Source of the DNA: Bifidobacterium sp. | GTDB taxonomy: Bacteria > Actinomycetota > Actinomycetes > Actinomycetales > Bifidobacteriaceae | Assembly: GCA_022649135.1 (NCBI GenBank) | Contig: JALCNP010000004.1 | Coordinates: 119,019 to 183,018 of the forward strand | Length of the DNA stretch: 64,000 nt | Direction: 5' to 3' | Shown: positions 46,877-55,199 of the stretch, one piece after another | How the letters are laid out: the number at the start of each line of letters is the position of its first letter | How positions within the stretch are numbered: position 1 is the stretch's first letter | Program-made: the position numbers and the translations under genes | The notes under the pieces: generated by a model | Told to the model about the DNA's origin: nothing | What the model saw: only the letters and a program-made list of their open reading frames with translations | Database searches by the model: none

Positions 46877-47778
46877 TGAGAGACGTCATCCAATCGGGGC
46901 CGCGTGGCTCCCGGGCTTCGGGCAAGCCCTCCGGCGGTCTGCGCTCGCGGATTTCGCATGCGCTGATGCTGATTCTTGTGGTGGTTCTTTTCATAGCGTT
47001 CGTCATACCCTTCGCTCTTGTGGTCATCAACGTCTTCAAGACCAAGGCCGATATAACCTCGAACCCCCTTTCCCTTGTCGGCAGGCACGGGTTCACTCTC
47101 CAGAACTTCCCCGATGCCATGGAGAAGATGAATTTCTGGATGGTTTTCGCGAATTCGACCATCGTGACCACCAGCGCCACGCTGCTGACGGTGGTGTTCT
47201 CCGCGACCGCGGCATATGTCATCGTCCGTAATCCCTCGTGGAAGGCGAACAGGATTCTCTTCGCGTCGATGGTGGCGTCGATGGTGGTTCCCTTCCAGGT
47301 TCTGATGATTCCCCTGGTGTCGGTATACGGTGGCATTTTCAACGTGATGAATCATCGGCCCACGCTGATCCTTATGCATGTGGGCTTCTCCGTGTCGATG
47401 GCGACCTTCATGTTCCATGGCGCCATCCGCACCAATGTCCCCGTGGAGCTCGAGGAGGCGGCCGAGATCGATGGCGCGGGCAAGTGGAAGACGTTCTGGC
47501 GCATCGTGTTCCCGCTGATCAAGCCCATGGTGGCCACAGTGACCATCATCGACGCCATGGCCTTCTGGAACGACTATCTGCTGCCGTCCCTGGTGCTGGG
47601 GCGTGAGGATCTGTATACGATCCCCGTCGCCACCCGGGTGTTCTACGGAACGTATTCCACCGATATCGGTCTGATTATGGCGGCTTTGCTGCTCGCCATG
47701 CTTCCGGTTCTGGTTCTCTATGTCTTTCTGCAGAAATTCGTGGTCTCCGGAGTCACCGCAGGGGCCGTCAAGGGCTGA
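46873..47778 (+). CDS. CUT1 sugar ABC permease, MalG-like
   Basis: The 301-residue membrane protein has a basic N-terminus, six helices and the EAA loop (LEEAAEIDGAGKWKTFWRIVFP). It is coupled to the preceding permease by ATGA and ends with the common GVTAGAVKG tail. No ATPase is encoded in the cluster. Confidence 0.92.
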   Translation: MMRDVIQSGPRGSRASGKPSGGLRSRISHALMLILVVVLFIAFVIPFALVVINVFKTKADITSNPLSLVGRHGFTLQNFPDAMEKMNFWMVFANSTIVTTSATLLTVVFSATAAYVIVRNPSWKANRILFASMVASMVVPFQVLMIPLVSVYGGIFNVMNHRPTLILMHVGFSVSMATFMFHGAIRTNVPVELEEAAEIDGAGKWKTFWRIVFPLIKPMVATVTIIDAMAFWNDYLLPSLVLGREDLYTIPVATRVFYGTYSTDIGLIMAALLLAMLPVLVLYVFLQKFVVSGVTAGAVKG

Positions 47779-47913
47779 ACACCAACCATGCGGATGTCGT
47801 TTGCGCCGACGACATCCGCGATGTCCGGCTCGCAGACACGGCATGGATGGCCGGGGCGTTGCCATGCGGTGCCGTTCGTGAAAGCATCCGCACCAGGTCC
47901 GAAGGAGGGACGA

Positions 47914-49434
47914 ATGCGTAACAAAGTACAGATCATCACATATGCGGATCGTTTGGGGGAGGGCACGATCGCATCGCTGACGGATGTCCTGCGAACCCGC
48001 TTTTCCGGGGTCTACGAGGGCGTGCACATACTGCCGTTCTTCACCCCGTTCGACGGGGCCGACGCCGGGTTCGATCCCGTCGACCACACGAGCGTCGATC
48101 CGCGCCTGGGGTCATGGGATGACGTTACGGAGCTCAGCCGCACCCATGACATCATGGTCGACACCATCGTCAACCACATGTCGTGGAAGTCCCGTCAGTT
48201 CCAGGACGTCATGAGACAAGGTGAATCCAGCCCCTACGCCCCCATGTTCCTCACCATGTCGAGCGTTTTTCCCGAAGGCGCGACCGAGGCGGACCTGGCG
48301 GGAATATACAGGCCGCGACCCGGTCTGCCCTTCACCCATTACCAGTGGGGCGGGGTCACTCGTCTGGTGTGGACTACCTTCACGCCCCAGCAGGTCGATA
48401 TAGACACGGATTGCGAGAAGGGCTGGGCATATCTGGTGTCCATACTCGACAGGCTGTCCGCAAGTCATGTGAGATACATAAGGCTGGACGCGGTGGGTTA
48501 CGGTGCGAAGCAGGCGAAGACCAGCTGTTTCATGACGCCGAAGACGTTCGCTCTCATCTCACGCATAAAGCAGGAGGCTCGGCTGCGTGGACTGGAGACG
48601 CTGATCGAGGTGCATTCGTATTACAGAAAGCAGATGGAGATCGCCTCCAAGGTGGACCGCGTCTACGATTTCGCGCTTCCTCCGCTGATACTGCATGCAC
48701 TGTTCACGGGGCGCATCGACGCATTGGATCGCTGGGTGCGAATCCGACCCGTGAACGCCGTCACCGTGCTGGACACGCATGACGGCATCGGCGTCATCGA
48801 CATCGGTTCGGACCAGCTCGATCGCAGCATGCACGGGCTGATATCCGACGATGACGTCGACGCCTTGATCGAGGCCATCCACCGCAATACGCATGGCGAG
48901 TCGCTCGCCGCCACCGGCGGGGCGGCCAGCAATCTCGATCTCTACCAGATCAATTCCACCTATTATTCGGCCTTGGGGTGCGACGACCAGCGCTATCTGG
49001 CGGCTCGGGCGGTTCAGTTCTTCGTTCCGGGCGTTCCGCAGGTCTATTATGTGGGAGCGCTCGCCGGCGCGAATGACATGGAGCTGCTTCGTCGGACCAA
49101 CAATGGTCGTGACATCAACCGCCACTGCTACAGCACGGCCCAAATCGACGAGAACCTTTGTCGGCCGGTGGTGAGGTCCCTCAATGCGTTATGCCGCCTG
49201 CGCAATGCGCTCGACGCCTTCGACGGAGAGTTCTCGTTCTCCCGGGATGACGGATCCCTGATATTTCAATGGAAGGGGAAGACGAGCCGGGCCCGTCTTG
49301 CATTCAATCCACGCGCGGCCCTGGAGGATGTCGAGGGCGGCTCCCGCTCCATGGTCTCCCTGCACTGGAGGGATTCGGCGGGGGACCATCATACCGATGA
49401 TCTCCTGAACGATCCTCCGGTCGTGGCGGATTAG
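47914..49434 (+). CDS. sucP: Sucrose phosphorylase (GH13_18)
   Basis: The 506-residue cytoplasmic enzyme turns sucrose and phosphate into glucose 1-phosphate and fructose, saving ATP. It closely resembles the well-studied Bifidobacterium adolescentis enzyme, from QIITYADRLGEGTI at the start through HILPFFTPFDGADAGFDP. The expected nucleophile Asp is in IRLDAVGYGA (about 192), the acid/base Glu in LIEVHSYY (about 232) and the third acidic residue in LDTHDGIG (about 290). ATG 47914 has GAAGGAGG upstream; the 126 bp upstream in the track ORF are not coding in character. It ends the LacI-controlled transport operon. Confidence 0.96.
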   Translation: MRNKVQIITYADRLGEGTIASLTDVLRTRFSGVYEGVHILPFFTPFDGADAGFDPVDHTSVDPRLGSWDDVTELSRTHDIMVDTIVNHMSWKSRQFQDVMRQGESSPYAPMFLTMSSVFPEGATEADLAGIYRPRPGLPFTHYQWGGVTRLVWTTFTPQQVDIDTDCEKGWAYLVSILDRLSASHVRYIRLDAVGYGAKQAKTSCFMTPKTFALISRIKQEARLRGLETLIEVHSYYRKQMEIASKVDRVYDFALPPLILHALFTGRIDALDRWVRIRPVNAVTVLDTHDGIGVIDIGSDQLDRSMHGLISDDDVDALIEAIHRNTHGESLAATGGAASNLDLYQINSTYYSALGCDDQRYLAARAVQFFVPGVPQVYYVGALAGANDMELLRRTNNGRDINRHCYSTAQIDENLCRPVVRSLNALCRLRNALDAFDGEFSFSRDDGSLIFQWKGKTSRARLAFNPRAALEDVEGGSRSMVSLHWRDSAGDHHTDDLLNDPPVVAD

Positions 49435-49689
49435 CGGCGGTGCTCGTCTGCTGCTTCCGAAGCATCAATCCCGACGCCTTGCCCGCGGACGGATGTGCGG
49501 TTGCTTGTGCCTCCTCATTCCTCTCTCGTCCGACCGCCGTGTGTTGCGTACCGGCGCTCATGCCGCATTGACTGACATGTCCACATCGTGAACCCCCGGT
49601 TGTCGGCTGCCGTGTCGCGTGCGTATCTTGACAACTAATCGGGCGCAACGCTCGATGGAATTCATATGATCGAGAGGAGGTTCGCCACG
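49435..49689 (+). other. Leader and promoter region before small ORF
   Basis: The 255 bp between the phosphorylase stop and the leader ORF contain TTGACA at 49628-49633 but no well-spaced -10 that I can call with confidence. TATGAT occurs at 49665, too far from the -35. No gene is seen. Confidence 0.35.
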
Positions 49690-49776
49690 ATGAACGGATT
49701 CGCTTCCGGTGTTTCGCTGCAGATGCAGCGCTTCGAGACCGCACGAATTATTAGCCCGTCTTCGCTGGCGGACTGA
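49690..49776 (+). CDS. 28-residue leader peptide ORF
   Basis: The ORF ATG 49690 to TGA 49776 encodes MNGFASGVSLQMQRFETA followed by RIISPSSLAD. It is preceded by an excellent ribosome site, GAGAGGAGG, nine bases upstream. It contains an adjacent pair of Ile codons (ATT ATT), which differ from the ATC used mostly in this window. It is too short for the ORF track. An intrinsic terminator hairpin follows 19 bp later, before the MHS transporter gene. The layout is that of a translated attenuator leader; no homology was tested. Confidence 0.6.
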   Translation: MNGFASGVSLQMQRFETARIISPSSLAD

Positions 49777-49794
49777 TTCGGCAATCAGGCTTGG

Positions 49795-49870
49795 ACCCCG
49801 CCAACGGAGGCAGGGTATGCAAGCGTGGACATAATCCTCCTTTATACCCTGCATTCGTGCGGGGTTTTTG
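49795..49870 (+). terminator. Intrinsic terminator/attenuator upstream of MHS transporter
   Basis: Outer arms ACCCCGC (49795-49801) and GCGGGGT (49859-49865) and inner arms GCAGGGTAT (49810-49818) and ATACCCTGC (49844-49852) form a stacked hairpin that ends in TTTTTG. It lies 90 bp upstream of the transporter start, so it would control read-through. TGGCGG at the end of the leader ORF (49766-49771) can pair with CCGCCA (49798-49803), which would disrupt the outer stem. A separate small hairpin CTGATT-CGGC-AATCAG spans the leader stop codon. Confidence 0.75.
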
Positions 49871-49959
49871 TTTCGCCCCACAAGGTCACCGCAGCAAGGC
49901 AAGTGTGAAGTTCGACAGGATGTACAGGCGCGTAACGCGCAGAGCATGGGGAGCAGACA

Positions 49960-51360
49960 ATGTCAACAGTCGAAAGTGCGACTGGTGTGCCGCAGTCCGT
50001 AGTGGGCTCGACGGCAGCAGACACGGGTGCAGTGGGAACCGCGGTAAACAAATTGGCGACGATGGCCCGGGATTCCGTGAGAACGGTCATCGCCGCGTCC
50101 ATGGTCGGCACCGCCATTGAATTCTATGATTTCTATGCGTATGGCACGGCGGCGGCGAACTATTTCCCCACGGTCTTTTTTGGTCAGACGGGAACCGCCG
50201 CGCTGATCGGTTCGCTTCTGACCTTCGCCGTGGCGTTCGTCGCCCGTCCGGTGGGGTCCATGGTCTTCGGGCATTTCGGAGACAGCATGGGGCGCAAGAC
50301 GACGCTCGTCGTCTCGCTTCTCACCATGGGTGTCGCCACTTTCCTCATCGGCTGCCTGCCGACCTATCGGATGTGGGGCGGCGCCGCGGTCGCGCTTCTG
50401 GTCGCGTGCCGTTTCGTGCAGGGAATCGGATTGGGCGGGGAGTGGTCCGGGGCCGCGCTCGTCGCGACCGAGAACGCCCCCGAAAGCAGACGCGCCCTCT
50501 ACGGGTCGTTCCCCGAGCTCGGTGCGCCGATCGGCTTCTTCCTGTCGAACGGAACGTATTTCCTGCTGGAGATGTTCAACGGCTCCGATGCGATGCTGGC
50601 ATGGGGGTGGCGGGTGCCTTTCCTGCTGTCGTCGGTCCTGGTGATCGTCGGTCTCGTCGTGCGTGTGCGGATGGAGGAGACTCCTGTCTTCCGGCTGGCC
50701 CGGGTGCAGAACAAGGTCGTCAAATCACCTGTGAAGGTCGTGTTCGCCACGAGCTGGCGGCAGGTTCTGCAGGCGACCTTCGTGGTTGCGGTGACCTATA
50801 CGTTGTTCTATACCCTGGCGACATGGTCGCTGGCTTGGGGCACCAAGACGAAGGCTCAGGGTGGCGGCGCGTTGGGGTTCAGCAATGAGGAGTATCTGCT
50901 GATGCTGATGATCGCGGTCTGCGTGTTCGCCGCCTTCATCGTCGTGTCCTGCCTGCTCGCCGACAGACTCGGCCGCCGTCGCATTCTGGTGTTCTCCTCC
51001 TGCGCACTGGTCGTGTTCTCCCTGGTCTTCCCGTATCTGCTTATGGGCGAAGGCAAGCGGGATTTCGTCGCGGTCCTGGTTTTCCTGTGTGTGGGGTTTG
51101 CCCTCATGGGCATGGCGTTCGGTCCGATCGGAGCGTTCCTTCCGGAGCTGTTCTCGGCGAATGTGCGGTACTCGGGTTCGGGCATCGGATACAATCTCGC
51201 CGCCATCATCGGCGCCGCCTTCGTCCCCACGATCGCCACATGGCTGTCCCACAACTGGGGCGTTCGGTCCGTCGGCCTGTATCTTGGGGTGATGGCCGTG
51301 TGCTGCCTTGTTGCGGTGGCAACATGCAGGGAGACGCGGGACGCCGATTTCACCCGGTAG
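49960..51360 (+). CDS. MHS-family MFS transporter
   Basis: The 466-residue protein has 12 predicted helices and the metabolite:H+ symporter hallmarks IEFYDFYAYGTAAA near the first helix, GSMVFGHFGDSMGRKTTLVVSLL between helices 2 and 3, and GIGLGGEWSGAALVATENAPESRRALYGSFPELGAPIGFFLSNG. Relatives carry proline, betaine, shikimate or organic acids; the substrate here is not readable. The first 40 residues are polar and Ala/Thr-rich. Expression seems to depend on the leader ORF and terminator upstream. ilvC follows 320 bp downstream on the same strand. Confidence 0.9.
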   Translation: MSTVESATGVPQSVVGSTAADTGAVGTAVNKLATMARDSVRTVIAASMVGTAIEFYDFYAYGTAAANYFPTVFFGQTGTAALIGSLLTFAVAFVARPVGSMVFGHFGDSMGRKTTLVVSLLTMGVATFLIGCLPTYRMWGGAAVALLVACRFVQGIGLGGEWSGAALVATENAPESRRALYGSFPELGAPIGFFLSNGTYFLLEMFNGSDAMLAWGWRVPFLLSSVLVIVGLVVRVRMEETPVFRLARVQNKVVKSPVKVVFATSWRQVLQATFVVAVTYTLFYTLATWSLAWGTKTKAQGGGALGFSNEEYLLMLMIAVCVFAAFIVVSCLLADRLGRRRILVFSSCALVVFSLVFPYLLMGEGKRDFVAVLVFLCVGFALMGMAFGPIGAFLPELFSANVRYSGSGIGYNLAAIIGAAFVPTIATWLSHNWGVRSVGLYLGVMAVCCLVAVATCRETRDADFTR

Positions 51361-51680
51361 ACTTCCTGTCCCACGGGTTTCACCCGCGTGCAGGTTCATC
51401 CCCGCGTCGATCCGTCCATCGGACATCAACCAATCCATTCATCACATACAGGAGAATCGGGAGGAAAATTCCGGAACCTGTGTCAATCTTCGAACATCGG
51501 CCCGGATGGGTCGTGGTTTCGGGTAAGATGGGCAACGGTTCAGGGACAAAATCCCTTCGATTCGTCAATGTCGGTCACTAGCGTAAGCCAACAACTGAAA
51601 ACGGTTCATCAGCGATTCCGGCAATTCTCAATGTCATCACACATATTCATATCCACATCCATATAAAAGGAGCACATAAC
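51361..51680 (+). other. 320-bp gap upstream of ilvC
   Basis: The gap lies between the MHS gene and ilvC on the same strand and probably holds the ilvC promoter. A tiny ORF (ATG about 51529) encodes MGNGSGTKSLRFVNVGH, but it has no clear ribosome site and no Ile/Val/Leu run. I found no terminator with a T-tract. Confidence 0.4.
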
Positions 51681-52736
51681 ATGGCAGCACAAATCTGGTA
51701 CGAGGGCGACGGCGATCTTTCCGTTCTGAACGGCAAGAAGGTTGCGATCATCGGTTACGGCTCGCAAGGGCATGCCCATGCGCTGAACCTGCGTGATTCC
51801 GGTGTCGACGTCGTCGTCGGTTTGCGCCCCACCTCGAAGTCGGTCGAATTCGCCAAGGAACAGGGGCTTGAAGTCAAGTCCGTGGCCGATGCCGTCAAGG
51901 AGGCCGACGTCATCATGATCCTGGCTCCCGATCAGTATCAGGCGCAGATCTACAAGAATGACATTGAGCCGAATATGAAGGAGGGCGCGGCCCTTGCCTT
52001 CGCCCACGGTTTCAACATCCATTACGGCTACATCAAGCCCACGGAGGACCACCCGGTGTTCATGGTCGCGCCCAAGGGGCCGGGCCATATCGTGCGCCGC
52101 GAATACGCGGCCGGCCGCGGGGTCCCCGTTGTGGTGGCGGTCGAGCAGGATCCCCGTGGCGATGGATGGGCCATCACCCTCGCCTACGCCAAGGCTTTGG
52201 GTGCGCTGCGTGCAGGGGCCATCAAGACGACCTTCACGGAGGAGACCGAAACCGATCTGTTCGGTGAGCAGGACGTGCTGATGGGCGGCGTGAACCATCT
52301 GGTCGAGTGCGGCTTCGAGGTCCTCACGGAGGCCGGCTACCAGCCGGAGATCGCCTATTTCGAGGTGTGCCACGAGCTGAAGATGCTCGTCGATCTGATG
52401 AATGAGGGCGGCCTGAACAAGGCCCGCTGGTCCTGCTCCGACACGGCCCAGTATGGCGATTTCGTGTCGAAGGTCGTGGACGAGTCCACGAAGGAGCGCA
52501 TGAAGTTCCAGCTCAAGCGTATCCAGGACGGGTCCTTCGCCAAGGAGTTCATGGATGATCAGGCTGCCGGCGCGCCGAGGTTCAAGGCTCTTCAGGAGAA
52601 GTACAGCCACGAGAAGATCGAGGAGGTCGGGCCGAAGCTTCGCGCCATGTTCTCCTGGAACAAGGGCGCTGCGGCCGACGCCGACGAGACGGATTCCTTC
52701 ACCGGAAAGATCGCGCGCGCCCAGGTCCAGGGCTGA
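51681..52736 (+). CDS. ilvC: Ketol-acid reductoisomerase
   Basis: The 351-residue class I enzyme makes 2,3-dihydroxy-isovalerate and its isoleucine-pathway analogue from acetohydroxy acids using NADPH. It shows [60 protein letters not shown] and [19 protein letters not shown]. Start ATG 51681 follows AAAAGGAGC. Length is at the upper end of class I because of a C-terminal acidic tail. It stands alone here; the other ilv genes are not in the window. Confidence 0.97.
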   Translation: MAAQIWYEGDGDLSVLNGKKVAIIGYGSQGHAHALNLRDSGVDVVVGLRPTSKSVEFAKEQGLEVKSVADAVKEADVIMILAPDQYQAQIYKNDIEPNMKEGAALAFAHGFNIHYGYIKPTEDHPVFMVAPKGPGHIVRREYAAGRGVPVVVAVEQDPRGDGWAITLAYAKALGALRAGAIKTTFTEETETDLFGEQDVLMGGVNHLVECGFEVLTEAGYQPEIAYFEVCHELKMLVDLMNEGGLNKARWSCSDTAQYGDFVSKVVDESTKERMKFQLKRIQDGSFAKEFMDDQAAGAPRFKALQEKYSHEKIEEVGPKLRAMFSWNKGAAADADETDSFTGKIARAQVQG

Positions 52737-52782
52737 CGTCGGCGCGGTGGCCGGAGTTGAGACTGGTCGCCATGCGTCTTGA

Positions 52783-52830
52783 CGTGGAGGGGGTGTGCGA
52801 TGCAAGTACGCATCGCGCACCCCCTCCACG
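52783..52830. terminator. Long hairpin between ilvC and esterase gene
   Basis: CGTGGAGGGGGTGTGCGATG pairs with CATCGCGCACCCCCTCCACG over about 20 bp with one G-T pair and a short loop. It lies just after ilvC and before the convergent esterase gene, so it may serve both. Confidence 0.75.
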
Positions 52831-52848
52831 CTGCCGTGGTCTTGCGTC

Positions 52849-52888
52849 GCCGCTTCGGCGACGTGAAGGCCACGACAGCCGAAGCGGC
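52849..52888. terminator. Second hairpin between convergent genes
   Basis: GCCGCTTCGGC and GCCGAAGCGGC are perfect 11-bp complements separated by 18 nt, next to the previous hairpin and immediately before the esterase stop. It is likely the terminator of the minus-strand gene. Confidence 0.55.
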
Positions 52889-52893
52889 CTGAC

Positions 52894-54603
52894 TTACTTG
52901 AGTGCCGTGGCGAAGGGCGCCGCAGGAAGGTCCTGCTCGTTGAACATCGGGGCGGGCCCCCAGCTTCGCCAGGCGTAGCGGACGTGCGTGGGATTGGTGA
53001 CGTGGGGGGAGAAAAGCGTGACCATGCCGTCTCCGCCCTCCACCGATTCCTCCTGCGTCGTGCAATCGGAGCTGATTGCGGCCTGTGCGGGATGGTAGTG
53101 TCCGTCGGATCCTGCAAGTTCGAATCCCGAGGAGTCGGGAAGCCGGATGAAGGCGGGCTCCTGCTCCCCCTCGTCCGCTTTCGGAGCGCAGATGGCGTCG
53201 CTGAAGTGAAGACCGCAGGCGTGTCTGAACATCAGCACGGCTTTGTTTCCGGGGGCTCTGTGAGCCGTGACCAGGGAGGGGGAGCTCACGTCGGATTCGT
53301 CTATGCTGTAGATTTTGCTCAGAGCCACGTCCGCAAGGCGCTCCCCCGGGGTCTGTTTGTCCACCGGATGTATATTGTCGAACTCCCCGCAGTCCATGGT
53401 GATGATGATGTAGGTGTTCGGTGTCGACTCGGCGACGGTCCACTGGGCCTGTCGGATGACGGGCCACCGGAGCGTGTCCGCGTTGTCGCGGTCCTCCTGC
53501 GAGATCCATTGCGGAAGCTGCACGATGAGGAAGGGGAGGGTGTCGTCGCACCACACGCGCCTCCACAGCCCGATCAGCTGCCGGAGCATGACTTCATAGT
53601 CATTGCAGTAGGACTCGTCCTCCTCACCCTGATACCACAGGAATCCGGCGATGCTGTAGGGTGCCAGTCGCGCGAGCATGGCGTTAAACAGACCGGTGGG
53701 TCTGAAATGCGATGTGGTGTTCGCCGGGGGAGGCCAGGGGCATTCCCCGTATCGTGCGTGCAGATCCCTCCAGGTTATCTGAGGATCGTTTCTTCTCGCC
53801 GTGGCGACATCGGCGTTCCATGCGTCCGACGCGGCTTCCCAGAGGGCGGTACGCTCGTCGAGCTGCTGTTGCGTCCTTCCGGCGATCGCCTGGTGGAAGC
53901 GGTCAAGATAGCGTCTTCCCTGGTCGGTGCGTTCCAGAGTCTCCTGGTCGGTCCAGCAGGAGATCGATGTGCCACCGTGATAGCAGTCGACGATTCCGAT
54001 GGTCAGATCGTTGGGCATCTCCTTGCGCAGTTTGCGTGCAAAATAGAAGGCCACTGCGGACATGTCCCCGCTGTGGGCTCCGTCCGCAGGCCGCCATGCG
54101 CTTTCGGCCCCCGCCTTGTCGTCGATTACCCCGGTCTGTGGCGAATTGTAGAAGCGGATATGCGTGTCGTGCGCCGCCGCGGCGACGCTCCTGCCGTCGC
54201 GGCTGTCACGCAACGCCAGCTCCATATTGCTTTGTCCGCCGGCAAGCCACACCTCTCCGACCATCACGTCGGTGTAGAGCACGGTGTGCCTTCCGTCGTC
54301 CACTGTCAGAGTGTAGGGGCCGCCGGCTGGAAGTTTGGGCATCGAGATCATCCATCGCCCGTCGTCGCCCGCGCTCGATGCCGCTTCGCTGATCACCTCG
54401 TCGTCGGAAAGAATTCTTGCGGTTACCCCTCTGCCCGTCGGGGCGGAGCCGAAAACGGCGATTGGCTTGCGCTGCTGCAGCACCATGTGGTCGCTGAAAA
54501 CCGCCGAGACCCGAAGATCCCCCTGCACCGTCCGATCGGTGGTCGTCGATGCCTGCTGGACATCGGACGAGTCCGATGCGCCGGGAGTTGAATATGCATT
54601 CAT
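52894..54603 (-). CDS. SGNH acetyl esterase, sialate O-acetylesterase-like
   Basis: The 569-residue protein has an Ig-like/jelly-roll N-terminal part (SDHMVLQQRKPIAVFGSAPTGRGVTARIL), then the nucleophile motif LAGGQSNMEL, a block around GFLWYQGEED and the catalytic DxxH in EFDNIHPVDKQTPGERLADVAL. This is the SASA/sialate-esterase-like SGNH layout. There is no signal peptide, so it would act in the cytoplasm. ATG 54603 has AAGGA at good spacing; the track start at 54687 is unlikely. Given the mannan genes next to it, removal of acetyl groups from imported mannan oligosaccharides is a better guess than sialate. Confidence 0.8.
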   Translation of the reverse strand: MNAYSTPGASDSSDVQQASTTTDRTVQGDLRVSAVFSDHMVLQQRKPIAVFGSAPTGRGVTARILSDDEVISEAASSAGDDGRWMISMPKLPAGGPYTLTVDDGRHTVLYTDVMVGEVWLAGGQSNMELALRDSRDGRSVAAAAHDTHIRFYNSPQTGVIDDKAGAESAWRPADGAHSGDMSAVAFYFARKLRKEMPNDLTIGIVDCYHGGTSISCWTDQETLERTDQGRRYLDRFHQAIAGRTQQQLDERTALWEAASDAWNADVATARRNDPQITWRDLHARYGECPWPPPANTTSHFRPTGLFNAMLARLAPYSIAGFLWYQGEEDESYCNDYEVMLRQLIGLWRRVWCDDTLPFLIVQLPQWISQEDRDNADTLRWPVIRQAQWTVAESTPNTYIIITMDCGEFDNIHPVDKQTPGERLADVALSKIYSIDESDVSSPSLVTAHRAPGNKAVLMFRHACGLHFSDAICAPKADEGEQEPAFIRLPDSSGFELAGSDGHYHPAQAAISSDCTTQEESVEGGDGMVTLFSPHVTNPTHVRYAWRSWGPAPMFNEQDLPAAPFATALK

Positions 54604-54672
54604 CGTCATTCCTTGTCTGGGTTGCGTCTCTCTATGCAGTTGGGCCTCATCGCGACTGTAGAATGGAACGCT

Positions 54673-54686
54673 GCTTAACCGCTTCA
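54673..54686. promoter_or_regulatory. LacI-type operator near esterase gene
   Basis: GCTTAACCGCTTCA shares the core TTAACCG-TT with the sites at 55013 and 61580. It lies about 70 bp upstream of the esterase start. Confidence 0.45.
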
Positions 54687-55012
54687 CTGCGAATGATACA
54701 GCCTTTTATGCCTAGTGTATAGACAGTGGCCTGCAATCCGGCATGGGCGGTTTTCTCGTCGTGGAGCTGCCGCGAACGGATCATTGGAAACGATTACGTT
54801 GCGCGGTGGGCGACACGCCGTGCTGGTTGGTGGCACATGGTTCTGTTTCCGCCTCCGCTTGTCGGCAAGAAAATGCGGCGGCAGGCGGGGTGTCGCTGCG
54901 ACTGTTGGAATTCGGTCGTTTTCGGCATGTCGGCCCGACCTCGGCTACGCCCCTGGTGGATCATTTACGCACATTCGCATGCGTAATGCGAGGAAATGTA
55001 TGAACGCCGTTA

Positions 55013-55026
55013 CTTAACCGGTTGAG
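55013..55026. promoter_or_regulatory. LacI-type operator upstream of mannan importer
   Basis: CTTAACCGGTTGAG is a near-perfect 14-bp palindrome (12 of 14 positions symmetric), about 175 bp upstream of the binding-protein gene. Confidence 0.65.
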
Positions 55027-55199
55027 TTTCGTCGGGAAATCATGTACTCTTAAGAACCACTTGGGCATGAACCCGTGCGTGGACCAGTGCCCCAGGGAAT
55101 CCAAGGTGACGGTTCAGGGCAGACTCGTTTCCAAGGTCCAGAGCGGAACCGACAAATCCGATTTGGGAAAGTTAGTCAACGAAGGATAGAAGGAACACG

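Larger units (their letters stand above)
54604..55199. other. 596-bp divergent control region of mannan locus
   Basis: This gap lies between the divergent esterase and binding-protein genes. It contains operator-like sites at 54673 and 55013, and GAAACGATTACG at 54787. Three overlapping ORFs of 86-100 codons cross it (54715-55017) but they lie in different frames and encode nothing recognisable. The stretch 55040-55199 just before the binding-protein start shows no gene. Confidence 0.5.

Noticed and set aside
49795-49870. T-box riboswitch as the cause of the terminator upstream of the MHS gene
   Set aside because: I looked for the conserved T-box sequence (GGTGGNACCGCG type) and a specifier loop and found neither. 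The translated leader ORF is a better explanation.
51529-51582. 17-codon ORF upstream of ilvC as a leader peptide
   Set aside because: It has no clear ribosome site, no run of Ile, Val or Leu codons and no following terminator, so it does not fit an attenuator.
52984-54591. 535-codon plus-strand ORF over the esterase gene
   Set aside because: It is antisense to the SGNH esterase, whose GGQSNME and DNIH motifs show the true strand.
54715-55017. Three overlapping ORFs of 86-100 codons in the mannan control region
   Set aside because: They lie in different frames over the same DNA, lack ribosome sites and encode Cys/Arg-rich sequences with no domain. The region is better explained as regulatory.
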